A stretch of DNA of 14,224 nt from Betaproteobacteria bacterium (GTDB taxonomy: Bacteria; Pseudomonadota; Gammaproteobacteria; Burkholderiales; SG8-39), in assembly GCA_009693345.1 (NCBI GenBank), contig SHXL01000054.1, positions 1 to 14,224 on the forward strand, given 5' to 3'. The translations under genes were made by a program, and so were the position numbers. This document shows positions 6,161 to 13,435 of the stretch, one piece after another. The first letter of the stretch is position 1, and each line of letters starts with the position of its first letter. Below the pieces are notes generated by a model that worked only from the letters and a program-made list of their open reading frames with translations, was not told the DNA's origin and did no database searches.

Positions 6161-7454
6161 TCTTCTCCTGCATCAGCGACACGAGCCGCCCACCGAGCAT
6201 CGACAACCGGTCGGCCATCACCGAAAGGAATACCTCGCTGAAGCGCGCGCGGCAGGAGTCGGAGAAGCCGTCGATGTCCTGGATGCGCAGGCCGAGCACC
6301 CAGCTGGTCTCCATCGCGGTGACGGTGGCGCTGCGCGGCGCGCAGCTGCGCCGCGCGTAGACCATCTCGCTCACGCTCTCGCCCGGGCTGACCGCATTCA
6401 GCAGCTTGCCGCGCTGCGTCACCTTGAGCATGCCGGCCGCAAGCACGTAGATCTGGTCGTCCTCCACGCCCTCGCGGATCAGGTCGGCGCCGGCGCCGAT
6501 CTTGCGGCAGCGGCACGCGCGCACCACCTCCCAGACCTCGGTGTCGGAGAAGCGCTTGAAGAACGCAAGCCGGCGCATCGCGCTGAACTCCTCGGCGTCC
6601 GAGAGGCTCGACATGGTGGCGTCTTCTTCCGACAGCAGCGGCTCGATCGCGGCGGCAAAGTCGTTCCAGGTTCTGAAGCGATCGTCGCGCGACTTTCCGA
6701 GCGCGCGCAGCACGACGCTGTCCAGCGCGGCCGAAACGCCCTCGGACACGGCCGAAGGCGGCGGCGGATCCTTGGAGAGAATTTCGTCCATCAGTTCATA
6801 GGCCGTCGAGCCGCCGAAGGGCCGCTGTCCGGTGAGCATGTGGTACATGACGCCGCCCAGCGAGAACATGTCGGAGCGGAAGTCGATCTCCTCGCCGCCG
6901 CGGATCTGCTCTGGCGACATGTAGGCCGGCGAACCGACGCCCGCGACCTGCGTGGTGTCCGAGCGGGCGAGCTGCGCGGCGCCGAAGTCCGCCACTTTTA
7001 TGTCGTAGTCCGGCTGCAGCATGATGTTCGCGGGCTTGATGTCGCGGTGCACGACGCCCGCCGAGTTCGCGTACTCGAGCGCCTTGCAGCATTTGTAGGC
7101 GATCTGGGTGCTGCGCGAAGCCGGCAGCAGGTCCGAGGGGACGCAGTACGGCTGCAAAGAGGTGCCTTCGACCAGTTCCATCACCAGGTAGAGAAGATCC
7201 TTGCCGTCTTTCTTGTCCACCCCGGCGTCGAAGATGCTGACGATGTGCGGATGGCGCAGCTTGCCGGCGAGCGAGGCCTCGTTCTGGAAGAACTTAAGCA
7301 CGCGCCGCGCCTCTTCCGGGTCGTTCGGCATCGCGTCCATTACCTTGATCGCGACGTCGCGGCTGGCGAAGGCGTCGCTGGCGAGATAGACGGAGCCCGT
7401 CGCGCCCTTGCCGAGCAGCTTCTTCACCTCGTACTTGCCGATGTGCGAGTACAT
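6144..7454 (-). CDS. PknB-type Ser/Thr protein kinase with C-terminal cyclic-nucleotide-binding domain
   Basis: A 436-residue cytoplasmic protein. The kinase domain (about 8-274) is complete: glycine loop GKGATGSVY (15-23), K37 in VAIKV, E59 of helix C, HRDIKPAN (136-143), DFG (156-158), a PknB-like GSPAYMSPEQ (174-183) and D195. It is an RD kinase with threonines at 167-168 in the activation loop, so it looks active. From about 293 to 415 there is a CRP/cNMP-binding-like beta-roll, with GE at 358-359 and CAPRSATVTA at 371-380 matching the phosphate-binding cassette. cNMP control of kinase activity is inference. No membrane helix separates or follows the domains, unlike classical PknB receptors. 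Upstream of ATG 7454 only a distant AGGA is visible as a ribosome site. It shares 17 bases with the exported-protein gene downstream and is divergent from the lipoprotein gene. Confidence 0.93.
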   Translation of the reverse strand: MYSHIGKYEVKKLLGKGATGSVYLASDAFASRDVAIKVMDAMPNDPEEARRVLKFFQNEASLAGKLRHPHIVSIFDAGVDKKDGKDLLYLVMELVEGTSLQPYCVPSDLLPASRSTQIAYKCCKALEYANSAGVVHRDIKPANIMLQPDYDIKVADFGAAQLARSDTTQVAGVGSPAYMSPEQIRGGEEIDFRSDMFSLGGVMYHMLTGQRPFGGSTAYELMDEILSKDPPPPSAVSEGVSAALDSVVLRALGKSRDDRFRTWNDFAAAIEPLLSEEDATMSSLSDAEEFSAMRRLAFFKRFSDTEVWEVVRACRCRKIGAGADLIREGVEDDQIYVLAAGMLKVTQRGKLLNAVSPGESVSEMVYARRSCAPRSATVTAMETSWVLGLRIQDIDGFSDSCRARFSEVFLSVMADRLSMLGGRLVSLMQEKNVGIV

Positions 7455-7503
7455 GAGGAGGGCATCCTAACCCAAGCGGCGGGCATAGAATCTCGGGCAA
7501 GCC
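7455..7503. promoter_or_regulatory. Divergent intergenic region between kinase and lipoprotein genes
   Basis: This 49-base gap must hold the start signals of both flanking genes if they are transcribed from here. On the plus strand CATAGAAT (7484-7491) could serve as a -10 element, but no convincing -35 lies upstream and the distance to the ATG at 7504 leaves only a very short leader. No repeat, operator or riboswitch is visible. The promoter call is weak. Confidence 0.25.
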
Positions 7504-7818
7504 ATGCTCGCCACCACCTCACGCCCCGCATTACCTTTTCTAACATTCGCTCTGGCGCTGGGCCTGTACGGCTGCGGGGGAGCGCACTGGCACAGACCTG
7601 ACGCGGACAGCGTAGCCGCGGCGAATGACCAAAAAGCATGCCGAAAGGACGCCCAAGCGAAATTCGGCACGGCCAGCGCCCTCGCGATGCAAAGCTCGAA
7701 CGACCCCCGCTTCGGTCCCATGGGGCCGAGCCAGACCGACCTGCGGATGCAGGAAAGTCAGGCGGTTAGCGCGTGCATGCGCAAGAAAGGCTACGTCCTG
7801 GTGCCGGACGCCAATTAG
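7504..7818 (+). CDS. Small predicted lipoprotein
   Basis: A 104-residue protein with a lipoprotein signal: an N-terminal hydrophobic run (LPFLTFALALGLYG) followed by Cys24 in LYGCGG, an acceptable lipobox. The mature part is short and charged, with Cys46 and Cys91 as a possible disulfide pair, a region rich in Ser/Gln/Met, and an ending of C-M-RKKGYVLVP. Similar endings are frequent in small uncharacterised proteobacterial lipoproteins; no enzymatic motif is present. It is monocistronic, divergent from the kinase gene. Its stop (7816-7818) overlaps the stop of the convergent flavoprotein gene. No strong Shine-Dalgarno precedes ATG 7504. The lipid anchor is well supported, the function is unknown. 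Confidence 0.78.
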   Translation: MLATTSRPALPFLTFALALGLYGCGGAHWHRPDADSVAAANDQKACRKDAQAKFGTASALAMQSSNDPRFGPMGPSQTDLRMQESQAVSACMRKKGYVLVPDAN

Positions 7819-10163
7819 GCCGGTACTACGGGAGACGGTACGTCTTTCACCTCGTGGCTCGCCGGCCGCGCGCGCAGCCTGAGTTCGGTCAGTTCGGCGC
7901 GCTCGCGCGGCGCGTTGCGCAGCGCCTGATCCTTGCCGGGCAGATACGGGGGCGGCCAGAACTGCCCCTCGTGCTGGTACCAGGCCGAGGCCTGCAGCGT
8001 CAGGCAGGGATTCGCCAGGTGCGGCCGGCCGAGCGCGACCAGGTCCGCCTTGCCCGAAGCGAGCAGAGTGTTCACCTGGTCGACGCTGGTGACCGCGCCC
8101 ACGGTCATCGTCGCGATGCCGACTTCATTCCTCACCCAGTCCGCATACGGCGCCTGGTACATGCGGCCGTAGACCGGCCGCTGCTGCGGCACCGTCTGGC
8201 CGGTGGAGCAGTCGATCAGGTCGCAGCCCGCCGCCTTCAGCAGGCGCGTGAGCGCCATCAGGTCTTCTCCGGACAGTCCTCCGGGCGCCCAGTCCGTCGC
8301 AGAGATCCGAACAGACATGGGCTTGTGCTTTGGAAAACTTCTTCGACAGGATTCAAAAACCGTCAATGGGAAACGCATCCGGTTCTCGATCGAACCGCCA
8401 TATTCGTCCGTGCGCCTGTTGGTGAGCGGCGAGATGAAGCTCGCCAGCAGGTAGCCGTGCGCCATGTGGATTTCGAGCATGTCGAACCCGGCTTCATGAG
8501 CCAACTGGGTTGACCTCACGAACTGGGAAATTACTCGGACCATTTCGGAAACCGACAGCTCCCGCGGCACCTGCGACTCGCCGTCGAGGTACGGAATCGG
8601 AGAAGCCGACACAAGCGGCCAGTTCCCGCTTTCAAGCGGATGATCCATGCGCTCCCAGCCGAGCTGCGTCGAGCCCTTGCGGCCGGAGTGGCCGATCTGC
8701 AGGCAGAGCTTCGCCCTGGAGTTCGCGTGGCAGAAGTCGGTGATGCGCCGGAATGCGTCGCGCTGCGCCTCGTTCCACAGCCCGGTGCAGCCGGGCGTGA
8801 TGCGGCCCTCGGGCGAAACGCAGGTCATTTCGACGAACACCAGGCCGGCGCCGCCGATGGCACGCGAGCCGAGGTGCACTAGATGCCATTCGGTGGGCAC
8901 GCCCTCCAGCGCCGAGTACTGGGCCATGGGCGAAACGACGACGCGGTTCTCCACCACCATGCCGCGCAGCCGGAACGGCGTGAACATCGGCACCGGTGGA
9001 TTTGCGAGGTCGACGTCGAAGCCCTGGTCGTTCGTTTTCTTCGCGAACCAGGCTTTGACCTCCTGCACGAACGCCGGGTCGCGCAACTCCAGATTTTCCC
9101 AGGTGATCTGCTTGGAGCGCGACATGACGCCGAAGGCGAACTGCAGCGGGTCCATGTCCCAGTAGCGGCGCATGTGCTCGAACCACGCCAGCGAGACATT
9201 CGCGGCGTGTTGCGTTTTCTCTACTTCTTCGCGCCGTCCAGTGTCGTAAAGCCTTAAGGCCTTTTCTATGTTGTTTTCAGTCTTAATAAAATCGAAAAGA
9301 GAAATTGCATCCTCCATCGCCAGCTTCGTCCCAGACCCGATCGAGAAATGCGCGGTTGCCTTGGCGTCGCCCACCAGCACGGCGTTGCCCTTCACCCAGG
9401 TCCGGTTGGTGATGGTCGGGAAGTTGCGCCAGACCGAGCGGTTGGGGATCAGCCGGTAGCCGTCCAGCTCGTCCGCGAACACGCGCTCGAGGGTTTCCAG
9501 CATCGCGGGCTCGTCCTTGGCGTCGAAGCCGAAGTTCTTCCACGTCGCCTCGTCGGTCTCCAGGATCCAGGTGCTGCGCCCCTCCTCGTACTGGTAGCAG
9601 TGGGCGAGGATGATACCCTCGGGCGTCTCGCGGAAGAAGTACTTGAAGGCGTCCAGCGGTCTGGTCGAGCCCAGCCAGGTGAACTTGTTCGGCCGCAGGT
9701 CGACGCTGGGCTGAAAATGGTCCCGATTTTTCTCTCTGATCTGTGAATTTATTCCATCTGCGACGACGATCAGGTCGGAATCGGAAAACTCTTCCAATCC
9801 CGTAATTTCCCTCTGGAATTGCAGCTTCACGCCCAGCTCGCGGCAGCGGTCGTGCAGGATGTGCAGCAGGGCCACGCGCGAGCAGCCGCAAAAGCCGTTG
9901 CCGCCGGAGCGCATGGTGCGCCCCTTGTAGACCACGTCCACGTCACCCCAGTAGGCGAAGCGGCGCCGGATCATCTCGTAGGAAGGCCCGTCATAGGCCT
10001 TGAAGGCGTCCAGCGTCTGGTCGGAGAACACCACGCCGAAGCCGAAGGTGTCGTCCGGCCGGTTGCGCTCGTGCACCGTGATGTCCCAGCGCGGCCAGGC
10101 CTTCTGCGCCAGCAGCGCGAAGTACAGGCCGCCGGGGCCGCCGCCGATGACCGAAACCTTCAT
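7815..10163 (-). CDS. 2-aminobenzoyl-CoA monooxygenase/reductase-like flavoprotein (FAD hydroxylase fused to Old-Yellow-Enzyme domain)
   Basis: A 782-residue two-domain flavoenzyme. Residues 1 to about 385 are a class A FAD monooxygenase: GGGPGG (7-12), the DG motif VVADGINS (133-140) and the GD motif LVGDAKAT (263-270). Residues 391 to about 745 are an Old-Yellow-Enzyme-type FMN barrel: MFTPFRLRG (393-401), SPMAQYS (411-417), QIGHSGRKG (489-497), and a block with HMAHGYLLASF (566-576) and TDEYGGSIENR (585-595). This fusion and length are those of 2-aminobenzoyl-CoA monooxygenase/reductase of Azoarcus evansii, which hydroxylates and reduces the ring of anthraniloyl-CoA. Databases also call such proteins salicylyl-CoA 5-hydroxylase/oxidoreductase. 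The neighbouring CoA ligase supports a CoA-thioester substrate. It is the last gene of the operon, in ATGA overlap with the Rid gene. Three AT-rich patches (near 8325-8400, 9241-9310, 9715-9810) sit inside it. Confidence 0.92.
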   Translation of the reverse strand: MKVSVIGGGPGGLYFALLAQKAWPRWDITVHERNRPDDTFGFGVVFSDQTLDAFKAYDGPSYEMIRRRFAYWGDVDVVYKGRTMRSGGNGFCGCSRVALLHILHDRCRELGVKLQFQREITGLEEFSDSDLIVVADGINSQIREKNRDHFQPSVDLRPNKFTWLGSTRPLDAFKYFFRETPEGIILAHCYQYEEGRSTWILETDEATWKNFGFDAKDEPAMLETLERVFADELDGYRLIPNRSVWRNFPTITNRTWVKGNAVLVGDAKATAHFSIGSGTKLAMEDAISLFDFIKTENNIEKALRLYDTGRREEVEKTQHAANVSLAWFEHMRRYWDMDPLQFAFGVMSRSKQITWENLELRDPAFVQEVKAWFAKKTNDQGFDVDLANPPVPMFTPFRLRGMVVENRVVVSPMAQYSALEGVPTEWHLVHLGSRAIGGAGLVFVEMTCVSPEGRITPGCTGLWNEAQRDAFRRITDFCHANSRAKLCLQIGHSGRKGSTQLGWERMDHPLESGNWPLVSASPIPYLDGESQVPRELSVSEMVRVISQFVRSTQLAHEAGFDMLEIHMAHGYLLASFISPLTNRRTDEYGGSIENRMRFPLTVFESCRRSFPKHKPMSVRISATDWAPGGLSGEDLMALTRLLKAAGCDLIDCSTGQTVPQQRPVYGRMYQAPYADWVRNEVGIATMTVGAVTSVDQVNTLLASGKADLVALGRPHLANPCLTLQASAWYQHEGQFWPPPYLPGKDQALRNAPRERAELTELRLRARPASHEVKDVPSPVVPA

Positions 10164-10552
10164 GGGATCACCGCTGTCGTTTCGATTTCTAGCCGCGCTT
10201 CATCCTCGATCAGCCCGCTCACCTGCACCACCGCCATCGCCGGGTAGTGCCTGCCCATCAGCTCGCGGTAGGCCGCGCCTATTTCCCGGATCGCACCGAG
10301 GTACTCCTGCTTGTCGAGGATGTACCAGGTCATGCGCACGATGTGCTCGGGCTTGCCGCCGGCCTCGGCGAGCACCGCGAGCGTGTTCTTGATGGTTTGC
10401 CTGAATTGACTTGCGAAATCTCTTGCTTCCCATTTGCCTTCGCCGCTCCAACCGATCTGCCCCGCCACAAAAACCAGTTTCCCGGCGGCGGAAATTCCAT
10501 TCGAAAACCCCTTGGGCTTCGCCCAGCCGGGCGGTTGCAGGATCTGCATCAT
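10160..10552 (-). CDS. Rid (YjgF/YER057c/UK114) family protein, arginine-lacking type
   Basis: A 130-residue Rid-family protein, normally a trimer with active sites at subunit interfaces. Family features are KLVFVAGQIGW (25-35), F-R-Q-TIKN (50-56), the G-Y.E.GA.Y.E segment and the ending EIETTAVIP. In RidA-type imine/enamine deaminases the PAR motif (R105 in E. coli RidA) supplies the substrate-binding arginine; here the same place reads YPAMAV (103-108), with Met106 instead of Arg. That places it with the subgroups not known to deaminate 2-aminoacrylate. It lies between the CoA ligase and the ring monooxygenase, in ATGA overlap with both, so a role on a pathway intermediate is likely, possibly the enamine made by the monooxygenase/reductase. 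2-Aminomuconate deaminases are also Rid-family members, so another chemistry in aminoaromatic breakdown is conceivable. Confidence 0.9.
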   Translation of the reverse strand: MMQILQPPGWAKPKGFSNGISAAGKLVFVAGQIGWSGEGKWEARDFASQFRQTIKNTLAVLAEAGGKPEHIVRMTWYILDKQEYLGAIREIGAAYRELMGRHYPAMAVVQVSGLIEDEARLEIETTAVIP

Positions 10553-12162
10553 GGTGTCCTCAGCTTGAAGCGCTGCAGTTTTCCGGTCTCGGTGCGCGGC
10601 AGCGCGGCCACGAACTCGATCTCGCGCGGATACTTGTAAGGGGCGATATTGCGTTTGACATGCTCTTGCAGATCTTTCTTCATCTCATTGCCTGCAGGGA
10701 AATTCTTCCTCAAGACGACAAAAGCCGAAACAATCATGCCGCGCTCCTCATCGGGCTTGCCCACCACGCCGCACTCCGCCACCGCGGGGTGCGACAGCAG
10801 CGCCCCTTCCACCTCCGGCCCGGCGATGTTGTAGCCCGCCGAGATGATCATGTCGTCGGTGCGCGCCTGGTAGATGAAATAGCCGTCCATGTCCATCACG
10901 TAGGCATCGCCCGTGAGGTTCCAGCCGCGCATTTTCCCGCCGGGCACGTAGGCGCGCTGCCGGTCATCGGCGAGATAGCGGCAGCCGGTGGGCCCTTTCA
11001 CCGCCAGGCGCCCGATCTGGCCGGGCGCGCAGCGCTCGCCGTTTTCATCCAGCACCGCGGCGGTGTAGCCGGGAATCGCGTGCCCGGTGGCGCCGCGCTT
11101 CACGTGCTCGGGCGCGTGCGAGATGAAGATGTGGATCATCTCGGTGGCGCCGATGCCGTCGATGATTTCGATGCCGCTCGCCTGCTTGAAGAACTGGCGC
11201 GTGGCGTCCGGCAGCGCCTCGCCCGCCGAGACGCATTTCTTCAACGATGACAGGTCATAATTCTTCCAGATGCCCGCCAGCGCGCGGTACATGGTGGGCG
11301 CCGTGAACAGGATCGTCGCCTTGAACCTGCCGATCGATTCCAGCAGCGCCTCGGGCGGCAAGCGCTCCACCAGCGCGGTGCTCGCGCCGAAGCGCAGCGG
11401 AAAGCACAGCAGGCCGCCCAGGCCGAAGGTAAAGGCGAGCGGCGGGGTGCCGATGAAGACGTCGTCCTGCGTCGGCTTCAGGCAGGAGCGCGGAAAGCAG
11501 TCGCACATCGCGATCACGTCGCGGTGGAAATGCATCGTGCCCTTGGGTTTTCCTGTCGTCCCTGACGTAAACGCGATCAGTGCAACATCTTCAGCGGATG
11601 TATCGAGAGTTTTGAATTCCGCTGAGCATTTTTGTATCAGGGCATCCGTTTCATCGTCATACCAATAGCAAACCCGCTTCAAGGTCGGGCAATTCGGCAA
11701 CGCCAGGTTCAACTCCGCTTCCAGCCGCTTGTCACAGAGCGCGTGCGTGATCTGCGCCTTGTTGACGATCTCGGTGAGTTCCTTGGCGCGCAGCAGCGGC
11801 ATGGTGCCGACGCAGATGCCGCCCGCCTTGAACACCGCCAGCCAGCTTGCCGCCATCATCGGATTGTTCGGGCCGCGCAGCAGCACCCGGTTGCCGGGCT
11901 CGAGGCCCATGTCTCGCACCAGCAGGTTGGCGAGGCGGCTGGCCTGCGCCTGGAGCTGGAGGTAAGTGCACTCACCGTCGGGGGCGCGAATCGCGATGCG
12001 ATTGCCGTGGCCCGAGCGCACCATGTCGTCGAGCAGGACGGAGGCGCAGTTCATGCGCTCCGGGTACTGCAGTTCGGGCAGGTCGAACTTGAACTCCGGC
12101 CATTGATCCTTCGGCGGAAGGTTGTCGCGCGCGAACGTATCGACGTGCGCCGTCGCGATCAT
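10549..12162 (-). CDS. Benzoate/2-aminobenzoate-CoA ligase family AMP-forming synthetase
   Basis: A 537-residue adenylate-forming enzyme that would activate an aromatic acid as its CoA thioester with ATP. Motifs in order are FTSGTTGKPKG (198-208, ATP P-loop), DGIGATEMIHIF (335-346), the NLTGDA aspartate (D419), the hinge region QARTDDMIISAGYNI (432-446) and PRTETGK (522-528) with catalytic K528. The ATEMIHIF wording and the N-terminal layout are those of the benzoate/2-aminobenzoate-CoA ligase group. Downstream coupling to a 2-aminobenzoyl-CoA monooxygenase-like fusion makes anthranilate the best guess; benzoate or salicylate remain possible. It starts in ATGA overlap with the caspase-like gene and ends in ATGA overlap with the Rid gene. 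Bases 11571-11660 are AT-rich (about 43% GC) within a GC-rich gene. Confidence 0.92.
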   Translation of the reverse strand: MIATAHVDTFARDNLPPKDQWPEFKFDLPELQYPERMNCASVLLDDMVRSGHGNRIAIRAPDGECTYLQLQAQASRLANLLVRDMGLEPGNRVLLRGPNNPMMAASWLAVFKAGGICVGTMPLLRAKELTEIVNKAQITHALCDKRLEAELNLALPNCPTLKRVCYWYDDETDALIQKCSAEFKTLDTSAEDVALIAFTSGTTGKPKGTMHFHRDVIAMCDCFPRSCLKPTQDDVFIGTPPLAFTFGLGGLLCFPLRFGASTALVERLPPEALLESIGRFKATILFTAPTMYRALAGIWKNYDLSSLKKCVSAGEALPDATRQFFKQASGIEIIDGIGATEMIHIFISHAPEHVKRGATGHAIPGYTAAVLDENGERCAPGQIGRLAVKGPTGCRYLADDRQRAYVPGGKMRGWNLTGDAYVMDMDGYFIYQARTDDMIISAGYNIAGPEVEGALLSHPAVAECGVVGKPDEERGMIVSAFVVLRKNFPAGNEMKKDLQEHVKRNIAPYKYPREIEFVAALPRTETGKLQRFKLRTP

Positions 12163-12791
12163 GCCCTTGCCCCACGCAGGTGCAGGACGTGCCCAAGCCG
12201 GCGCGCGGGGGCGAAGTCCGCGAGCACCGAGGCGTGGATCGCGCGCAGGTTCTTCCAGGGGTCGGCGTCAGCGTAGAAGCGGCGCAGGAAGAGCAGATCC
12301 GTCAGCATGCTGTCCATCCAGTTGACGTCGGTGGTGTAGCCGGCCACCGCCCTGCAGCGCGACGTCCGGAGGAACTCGCGGGCGAAGTTATCGCCCCGCT
12401 TGCCCTTGAACACGCTGCAGGCGCCGAAATACACCAGGTTGTCGTAGCCCTTGCCCCAGCCCGCGAACGCCCGGCACAGCGCCGCCGGGCCGATTTTGGT
12501 CAGCGCGGTGTGGATCTTCCCCGGCGAGCCATGGAACGAGAGGTAGTAGACCGGCGTGTCGAAGGTTGCAGGATCACGCCAAAGCAATCCTTTCTTATAT
12601 TTTGTATAGGAAACCAGTTGTGACGGCGTATCCATGAACCGGTGCGCCACCGCGAGCGGCGGCTCGAGCTGCGCCGCCAGCCCCTCGAAGAACGGCCGCA
12701 CCGAGCGCTCGCGGAACGCCTGCACGTGCCGGTCGGACCAGTAGGTCTCCAGGCACACCAGCTTGCGCGGCGCTCTCCTGCCGGTCCTCAT
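12159..12791 (-). CDS. DUF6642-like protein with caspase/CHAT-type His-Cys dyad
   Basis: A 210-residue protein. I recognise the pattern of DUF6642-type proteins: an N-terminal LVCLETYW strand, a central YYLSFHGSPGKIH (83-95) with His87, and YFGACSVF (121-128) with Cys125, followed by AGYTTDVNWMDS (150-161). The spacing of a small-residue-flanked His after one beta strand and a Cys after the next matches the catalytic dyad of caspase/CHAT-fold cysteine peptidases. That it is a peptidase is inference. Start ATG 12791 has an AAGG eight bases upstream. Its stop overlaps the CoA-ligase start (ATGA), so it is made together with aromatic-catabolism enzymes; nothing in that pathway obviously needs a protease. 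No signal peptide or membrane segment is seen. The stretch 12585-12625 (SYTKYKKG) is AT-rich. The last 20 residues are arginine-rich and may be unstructured. Confidence 0.8.
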   Translation of the reverse strand: MRTGRRAPRKLVCLETYWSDRHVQAFRERSVRPFFEGLAAQLEPPLAVAHRFMDTPSQLVSYTKYKKGLLWRDPATFDTPVYYLSFHGSPGKIHTALTKIGPAALCRAFAGWGKGYDNLVYFGACSVFKGKRGDNFAREFLRTSRCRAVAGYTTDVNWMDSMLTDLLFLRRFYADADPWKNLRAIHASVLADFAPARRLGHVLHLRGARA

Positions 12792-12831
12792 TTTCAGGCC
12801 TTCGGTCTCTCGACGATCTGCGGCAGGGGAC

Positions 12832-13113
12832 TCACTTCAGTTCCACCTCGACGAACACGAACTCGTGCGCGTTGGGATTGACAACGTTGTGCTCCACGCC
12901 AATCTCGCGGGCGTACGACTGGCCGGCCGCGAGCTCGGTCACGATCTCGCCATTCGCGGTTTCCTGCATCAGCTTGCCCGCCGTGAGCACCACCACGATG
13001 TAGTCGTGCGCGTGCCGGTGCCACCCCGTCTCGGCGCCGGGCGCGAAGCGCCACTCCGTGACGATGGCGCGGTCGGTCTCCTGCAACAACCTTGATGTCG
13101 CCTTGGCCCGCAT
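12832..13113 (-). CDS. Small single-domain cupin
   Basis: A 93-residue cupin. Motif 1 is G-WHRHAHDYIVVVL (30-43) with metal-ligand candidates H32 and H34 (H36 also near), followed by an acidic residue further on (E60). Motif 2 is AREIGVEHNVVN (68-79) with H75. This is the minimal size for the fold. Such proteins may be metal-dependent enzymes or small-molecule sensors; no further assignment is possible. ATG 13113 is preceded by GGGAG at good spacing. It lies 13 bp after the DUF1272 gene and 40 bp before the caspase-like gene, inside the operon, which hints at a housekeeping role for a pathway intermediate. Confidence 0.88.
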   Translation of the reverse strand: MRAKATSRLLQETDRAIVTEWRFAPGAETGWHRHAHDYIVVVLTAGKLMQETANGEIVTELAAGQSYAREIGVEHNVVNPNAHEFVFVEVELK

Positions 13114-13126
13114 TGCGTTCTCCCGG

Positions 13127-13435
13127 CTAGCGTTTCTCCGGCGGAGTTTTCCCGATCGCGGCCGACAATTTCGCGTGCGCCGCGGTATCCACCGGACGGT
13201 GCTTCACCGTGGTGCCCGCCGGATACTTGCCGAGATAGTTGTCGCCCTTCAGGTTCTTCGAGGGGCGCACCGGCCGCGGCATGAACCCGCCGCCGCAGTT
13301 CGGGCACACGTTGCGCAGCACATTCTCCACGCAATCGCCGCAGAACGTGCATTCGAACGAACAGATCCACGCCTCGGCGGATTCGGGGGGCAACAGGCGG
13401 TTGCAGTTCTCGCAGGTCGGCCTGACTTCAAGCAT
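13127..13435 (-). CDS. DUF1272 zinc-ribbon-like protein
   Basis: A 102-residue protein matching the DUF1272 pattern: it begins MLEVRPTCENC and has seven cysteines in the first 47 residues (C8, C11, C25, C29, C32, C35, C44 and C47, counting eight including both ends of the last CPNC), arranged as CxxC pairs that should bind one or two zinc ions. GGGFMPRPVRP follows, and then a lysine-rich tail of about 40 residues (KNLKGDNYLGKYP onwards), which makes it longer than the usual DUF1272 core. An upstream in-frame ATG (13510) would add an Arg/His-rich stretch that is only the shadow of the GST gene end; 13435 has GGGA upstream and matches the family start. It overlaps the GST stop by 8 bases. Function unknown; a regulatory or protein-binding role is plausible. 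Confidence 0.88.
   Translation of the reverse strand: MLEVRPTCENCNRLLPPESAEAWICSFECTFCGDCVENVLRNVCPNCGGGFMPRPVRPSKNLKGDNYLGKYPAGTTVKHRPVDTAAHAKLSAAIGKTPPEKR

Noticed and set aside
5919..7601. Long plus-strand open frame (560 codons) opposite the kinase
   Set aside because: It is rich in Arg/Ala/His/Val without any domain pattern, typical of the antisense of a GC-rich gene, while the minus strand shows a complete kinase and cNMP domain.
7815..10163. Firm assignment as salicylyl-CoA 5-hydroxylase
   Set aside because: Automatic naming uses it for such fusions, but fusion with an OYE domain and the neighbouring ligase fit 2-aminobenzoyl-CoA chemistry better; kept as an alternative.
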